In this document: positions 59,587 to 64,000 of the stretch, in pieces | Position numbering within the stretch: the first letter of the stretch is position 1 | Layout: each line of letters begins with the position of its first letter | Assembly: GCA_963210315.1 (NCBI GenBank) | Contig: OY723241.1 | Location: forward strand, 1,736,001 to 1,800,000 | Source of the DNA: Rhynchopus euleeides | Taxonomy: Eukaryota > Euglenozoa > Diplonemea > Diplonemida > Diplonemidae | Direction of reading: 5' to 3' | DNA length: 64,000 bases | Program-made: the position numbers and the translations under genes | Notes under the pieces: model-generated | Database searches by the model: none | Told to the model about the DNA's origin: nothing | The model's input: the letters and a program-made list of their open reading frames with translations, nothing else

Positions 59587-61701
59587 ATGCCCTCAGCCCC
59601 TGTGCAGAAAATAAGCATCTTCTGGGATATCCAGAATGTCCCGATTGCGGCGGGCGTGTCTGCAACCGAGATGTACTCCAGCATATTAGATGCCTGCGTC
59701 GAGAGGGAGATTATCCGGCAGAAGTCAGATGTGCGGTGTTGCTACGTATACCACGTCCCCGAGGCGCCGCGGAGATATGCGCTGAACGAAGTGCAGCGAC
59801 GCCATCTTAACAAAGCAGACTGCCGTCTCATTGACTGTATGACTGGGAAAGAGGATGCGGACCGGAAGATTGCGAATGACATGCATGGAATCGTGACAGA
59901 CGGTGTCAAATGCAGCGTCCTGCTCATATCGAGTGACCAGGACTTCACCCCAGTCGTTAAGGAGCTCATGGGGAACGGAATCGACACCTACGTGCTGCAT
60001 GATGCTCGCCCTAACACCGATCACGAGCGGAACCTCCGCATGTTCGCCAAAGGCACATTCCGCGTGTCGCAGCTGCAGATGGAACAGGAGAGGGATCCAA
60101 ACAGGCCCCCCTCCCGCCCGCCTTCTCCTCTCATGTGGCAGACCGGGAAGGGCCAGGCGATGCAAAGTGCCCAGCATGATCCGCTGGCGGCGGGGCGCGG
60201 GGAGGGCGCGGGGGTCTGGGGTGGCAAGGGCGCCATCCTTCACAACAAAGGCGGCAAGGGCGCGAAGGGTGTGAAGGGTGCGAAGGGCGGCAAGGGCAGC
60301 GACACGGCGGCGGCACAGCAGCGCATCCCTGGGCTCCCTGCCGATCCATCGAAATGCCGCGTGTTCTTCCCGCAGCTTCCCTCTCTTAAGCTTAAAGACT
60401 CAGATATCAGGGATGGGCTGGAGACGGGCACCCCTCGCCGCCGCGAAGAGTTCAGGAAGCGAGAACAACTCATCACCCTGCAGGACATGGCCATCAGCAG
60501 GTCGCTCAACCCAGGGCAGATCGAGCTTGCCTTCGTCGGGACGACCGTCTTAATTGTCGGTGGCGAGCTGGATGTCGTCAGATGCATCTCCTGCAACCCT
60601 CCGCTCGTGTACCTCATGTCTGGAAAGCAGGTCCTCCCTGCCGAGCTGTACGCCTGGCCCCTCAGGCCGGTGAAGGCCGCTGTGAAGGCCCAACACCATG
60701 AGAAGGGGCGGGGGCTGGCGGATCTGATGACGCCGTTGCTGGAAGAGTGCTGCGGCAGGATTGCGCACGTCGATGATGATGCCGATGAGATGACGTTTGA
60801 TATCATCAACCACCCGTTCGCAGCGGTGCAGCTGCTGAGGGTGCAGGAGCAGAGACTGTCCAGCCCTGCGGCTGTCGTGCTGCATTTGAGAGAGAAGGAG
60901 CAGGGCCTGCGCATCGGCCCCACCGCACTGCGCGGGGTGATTTCGCTGTCCGATACAGTGGGTCGGTATTCCTTCGTGGGGCACTCCGGCAGGCATGCCT
61001 TTATCCAGCACGACGATCCCATCAGTGCTGACTACGACCTGCCCTCCAAGGATGAAAGCGGCAAGAAGATCACCGTGGTTCCCGATCACCTGCCCACGTC
61101 CCCCCTGATGTTTGATGTCAGAACGCACTACTCACCCGACGTCATGTTGGTGGATGGGCCGGGGGGGAGGCTTGAGTGTCAGCCGATACCCTTTGGGAGG
61201 GACCACCAGGATGTGGCGCGCGACAACGACAAGAACCGGCTGGCAAGGTGGAAGAACCTGGTTAAAAACTGCGGCAGCTTCTTCAAGGCGGAGATTGGGG
61301 CGGAACATGTGACGCTCGGGCTGCCTCCGTGCAGCCAAAAGGATGAATGTATCGACGACCATGCTGTACGGCCTCTGGATACCTCCGAGATGATGCCTGC
61401 CATTATTCATCAGACGCCTGGCCGTCTGCTCAGCGGATGTCCAACCCCCGAGAGCTGGGAGAGATTGGTGGATTCAGCCCGTGCAGAAGTGCCATCTCTC
61501 ATTAGACAGACTGACGAGGCAATCTCGCAAATGAAGGGCCATGCCCCGCGGGACACCGAATCACTCCGAAAGATCTCAGTGCTGCAGAAGCTGCGGGATG
61601 CAGTCTGCACGCGTGGCATGCACAACATCACGCACCTGCACGTCCTCCGCCAGCTTGTGGGTATATTCCCGGAGAGAAACATACCCGTCCCCTGTATGTA
61701 G
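59587..61701 (+). CDS. NYN-domain protein, MARF1-like N-terminus, putative RNase
   Basis: 704 residues from ATG at 59587. The N-terminal NYN (PIN-like) domain spans about residues 9-140: IFWDIQNVPI with Asp14, KEDADRKIANDM with Asp92, LISSDQDFTPVV with Asp117/119, the acidic set that binds metal in these nucleases. The wording resembles the NYN domain of MARF1/limkain-b1. After it come a Pro/Ser-rich linker and a Lys/Gly repeat (KGAKGVKGAKGGKGS, about 222-237), likely RNA-binding. The C-terminal 450 residues are not recognised; an internal SLKLKDSDIRDGLETG region and a C-terminal helical part are seen. Expected role is RNA cleavage or binding in the nucleus or cytoplasm. Confidence 0.85.
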   Translation: MPSAPVQKISIFWDIQNVPIAAGVSATEMYSSILDACVEREIIRQKSDVRCCYVYHVPEAPRRYALNEVQRRHLNKADCRLIDCMTGKEDADRKIANDMHGIVTDGVKCSVLLISSDQDFTPVVKELMGNGIDTYVLHDARPNTDHERNLRMFAKGTFRVSQLQMEQERDPNRPPSRPPSPLMWQTGKGQAMQSAQHDPLAAGRGEGAGVWGGKGAILHNKGGKGAKGVKGAKGGKGSDTAAAQQRIPGLPADPSKCRVFFPQLPSLKLKDSDIRDGLETGTPRRREEFRKREQLITLQDMAISRSLNPGQIELAFVGTTVLIVGGELDVVRCISCNPPLVYLMSGKQVLPAELYAWPLRPVKAAVKAQHHEKGRGLADLMTPLLEECCGRIAHVDDDADEMTFDIINHPFAAVQLLRVQEQRLSSPAAVVLHLREKEQGLRIGPTALRGVISLSDTVGRYSFVGHSGRHAFIQHDDPISADYDLPSKDESGKKITVVPDHLPTSPLMFDVRTHYSPDVMLVDGPGGRLECQPIPFGRDHQDVARDNDKNRLARWKNLVKNCGSFFKAEIGAEHVTLGLPPCSQKDECIDDHAVRPLDTSEMMPAIIHQTPGRLLSGCPTPESWERLVDSARAEVPSLIRQTDEAISQMKGHAPRDTESLRKISVLQKLRDAVCTRGMHNITHLHVLRQLVGIFPERNIPVPCM

Positions 61702-64000
61702 GACAGGTTAGGCAGTGCTACCGTCTGTGGCTGGAGTGGGGCTGAGGGTCATGGATTGTCTAGAATTCTTAGAACTATGATTTGGTGTTTTGTGTGGGGG
61801 AGATCCTGCGCGGATCATTCGTGTGTGTGTTAAGCAACACACAGTGGAGGGCAAAGCTGGCCGTGTGTTGCCCTTTGGGGCATGGGGGAGGGGGGGGGGG
61901 GGTCCGAATTGAATGTCAGTCGGCTGGCCATCACGCCATCAGAAGGTAGCGGCCTGCAAGTGTGGCGGTAGAGAATGAAGCCCAACACGAACCGTGAGTG
62001 TGTGATATGTGTATGTCATGCCATGAGCAGGGCGCTTGGTGTGAGCTGCACTGTTACAAACAGAATGATGTGTGGGTGGCATATGTTTGTGTGGCACCTG
62101 TGTTGCCTTCAGCGTGTCTTGTCGCCGCGCCGTGGGGCACGGGACACGGGGCAGAGGAACGCTGTTGTGCGTTGATTCGTTCTTCTTCTTCTGACCTCGT
62201 GCGCTTTGCTCGGCTCCTCCCATTCCATTCTCAGGCCGGCACTGCAAAAAAAATTTTCCTTACAACGCTCGAGTGATACCAACCGTTTGTGTTAGATTTT
62301 TTTTAACTGTGTTTCCTTGGTACCACCCCTGTCTGATGCGCCCCCCCCCATATCCCTCCCAAGAATCGTATGATGCTGTGATGACAGCCGGCCCAGCATT
62401 GCCTGGCATTCTCATTGGCGACCCCCGCTGCGGGGGGGGGGGAGGGGTTCTTGCGGGAATCCGGCCGAAACAATCTAACTTATTTTCTTCTTCCGCGACC
62501 TTCATGCAGAGCGTGTCGCTTGTTTTCGGTGCGTGCGTGTGTTCTGTTCACACCACCCTCTAACCATTGCGTGCATCAGGTGTGTGCAAGTGGCACTGCC
62601 TCCAGAACAGAAAGTTGCAGGAGTAGAGTAGCGAGTTTTACATACTGGGCAGTGCAGAGAGCGGACTCATATTCCTTCCGCTCTCGCTCCACTAGAGTTA
62701 TTGAGAATGGTGAGTGGCGGTTCGACGACACACACACACTCCGTTGCGAACAACACAAGCAGACCCAGCCATCCCGGCATGTTTTTTCTTACGTTTTGTG
62801 GGTCTCTGGTCCCCGAATGGCCAGGAAGGTTCGATGCCATCTCGCTAGCCCAGCATTGCCGACGAAGGGCCAGGGATGCATTGTGAGTCCCGCATCAATG
62901 TGTCACTTCCGACTCTCAGCCGCAGTGGGATGGTGGACAGAGGGGTGCGACCATTTCTTCCGTGGAGTTCTCAGCCTATTTTTTGTTGTTTTGTTCGTTC
63001 GGCTGGGGTAAGTTTTCTGTGTTTCTGTGATTTAGCTGGGTCGTGCGGCCCCACTCACACCACTTCATCGCGCTGGGGAGTGGTGTGGCACAAGGAGCGG
63101 GGTCTGCGTTCCAACAAAACAACTTTCGGCAGGAATTGGCTTGTCGTCTCGTTTTTGCTGCCACTTCACGATCCAGCGGGAGGCACAGATAATTTTCGCC
63201 CCCCTGCCCCCCACTCGAGCACAGACGCAACCTGCACATCGCGTGGAGGTGGGTCAGCTCTGCGTTTCCTTTTTCCCTCTCCTGAACTGCCCTTCCCCCC
63301 TCCCCCCCCCCCCCTCCCCACCCTTTGCTTTCTTTTCATCATCACAACAAGAACCCCAGCTTTGGCGCACAAACAACGGCCCTGTCTCTTTTTTTTGAAA
63401 CCCCACAGGAGCCCTGGTTGTGGTCTCCATAATAAACGTCCCGTTTTTCCCCCAAAGCCCCCCCCGCCCCTTCCGCTTCTATTCTGCATCACACATTCAC
63501 TAACCCACCCCACCCCCACCCCCCCACTCACACCTTCCTCACTATTCCTGCCCCCCCACCCCCCACCAAGCTAGCCAACCGATCAAACGGGGGAGCGATG
63601 TGCTGATCGGCACAATTGAACCAGACGTATCACATGGGGTGGAGGGGGGGGGGATGGGGGGGGGGTGGAACCGGGCGGCAACGGCGGAACGTCTCAAAGG
63701 GCTTTTTTATGCCTTTCTGCCTTTCTGCCTGGGGGGGGGGGGTGTAAGTCAAACCCATCCGGGGGTTGTCTTTGGCCCAAGAGCAGGTCTCCGCCATGTC
63801 ACTGGGCGTCGCCAGGCACATCGTCTCCCCACCCCCACCCCAGCCCCCAGCCCCGACCCTGCCCCTTTGCTTTCCGTGATTTGTGCTGAGGGATCTTCCA
63901 GGTGGAGATGACCCCTCCCATTCTGCCCCCTTTCTGAGGCGCAGCGAGAGTATCGCGCGTGGCAATGGAAAGGCACACTGGAGACACCCACACAACACCA
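61702..64000. other. 3' flank of the NYN gene and intergenic sequence to the window end
   Basis: No supported gene. Long C- and G-runs (61886-61902, 63295-63316, 63641-63665) and short GT-rich patches. The frame 62876-63574 is Pro/Ser-rich because of C-runs. The next gene would start beyond the window. Confidence 0.5.

Noticed and set aside
62876..63574. 232-codon plus-strand ORF near the window end
   Set aside because: Pro/Ser/Phe-biased translation of C-rich tracts without motif or start context.

Overview
The window comes from a GC-rich, repeat-laden genome of a microbial eukaryote. It has spliceosomal GT-AG introns (four in the first gene), secreted proteins with N-terminal signal peptides, a NEK-type kinase, a FAAH-like amidase, an APE-type non-LTR retrotransposon and several foldback or TIR DNA elements. 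The host lineage cannot be fixed from the sequence. A protist with few introns per gene fits; a euglenozoan such as a diplonemid is one low-confidence option (large cyclase-like receptor, mostly intronless ORFs, 2A-bearing LINE). A 200-N scaffold gap lies at 17766-17965.

Layout. (1) 2-2199: 3' part of a NEK kinase gene, five exons visible. (2) 2.2-13.4 kb: no convincing gene; small MITE, two minisatellites sharing a CCCGAGGGGCACC core, a duplicated 249-bp block. (3) 13476-15284: FAAH-like amidase. (4) 15.3-19.4 kb: small TIR elements, assembly gap, minisatellite. (5) 19446-22911: an intact two-gene DNA transposon with CACGGTGG termini and a TA target duplication. (6) 23196-25865: degenerate class III cyclase receptor on the minus strand, then a doubtful SR/G-rich ORF. 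(7) 27.4-51 kb: a transposon nest. A foldback element (from 28703) is split by a composite CACGG element (32240-43272), which holds another foldback (33855-42513), which holds a non-LTR retrotransposon (33910-42061). Further CACGG palindromic elements lie at 43.5-44.4 and 49.3-50.8 kb, each carrying its own nested insertion. (8) 51-64 kb: three gene-bearing islands: a secreted protein of four near-identical 140-residue repeats, a secreted protein with two CBM21-like domains, and an NYN-domain protein.

Host genes look unrelated to one another (signalling, lipid amide hydrolysis, secretion, RNA metabolism). The mobile elements do relate to each other: the intact transposon, its deleted copy, its composite copy and the palindromic non-autonomous elements share the terminal octamer CACGGTGG and 2-bp target duplications, so one transposase may act on all of them. 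The retrotransposon has ORF1 and ORF2 in one frame, separated by a single TGA and followed 19 codons later by a 2A-type GDIETNPGP motif. This would let readthrough and ribosome skipping make two proteins from one message. All assignments are by eye; no searches were run.
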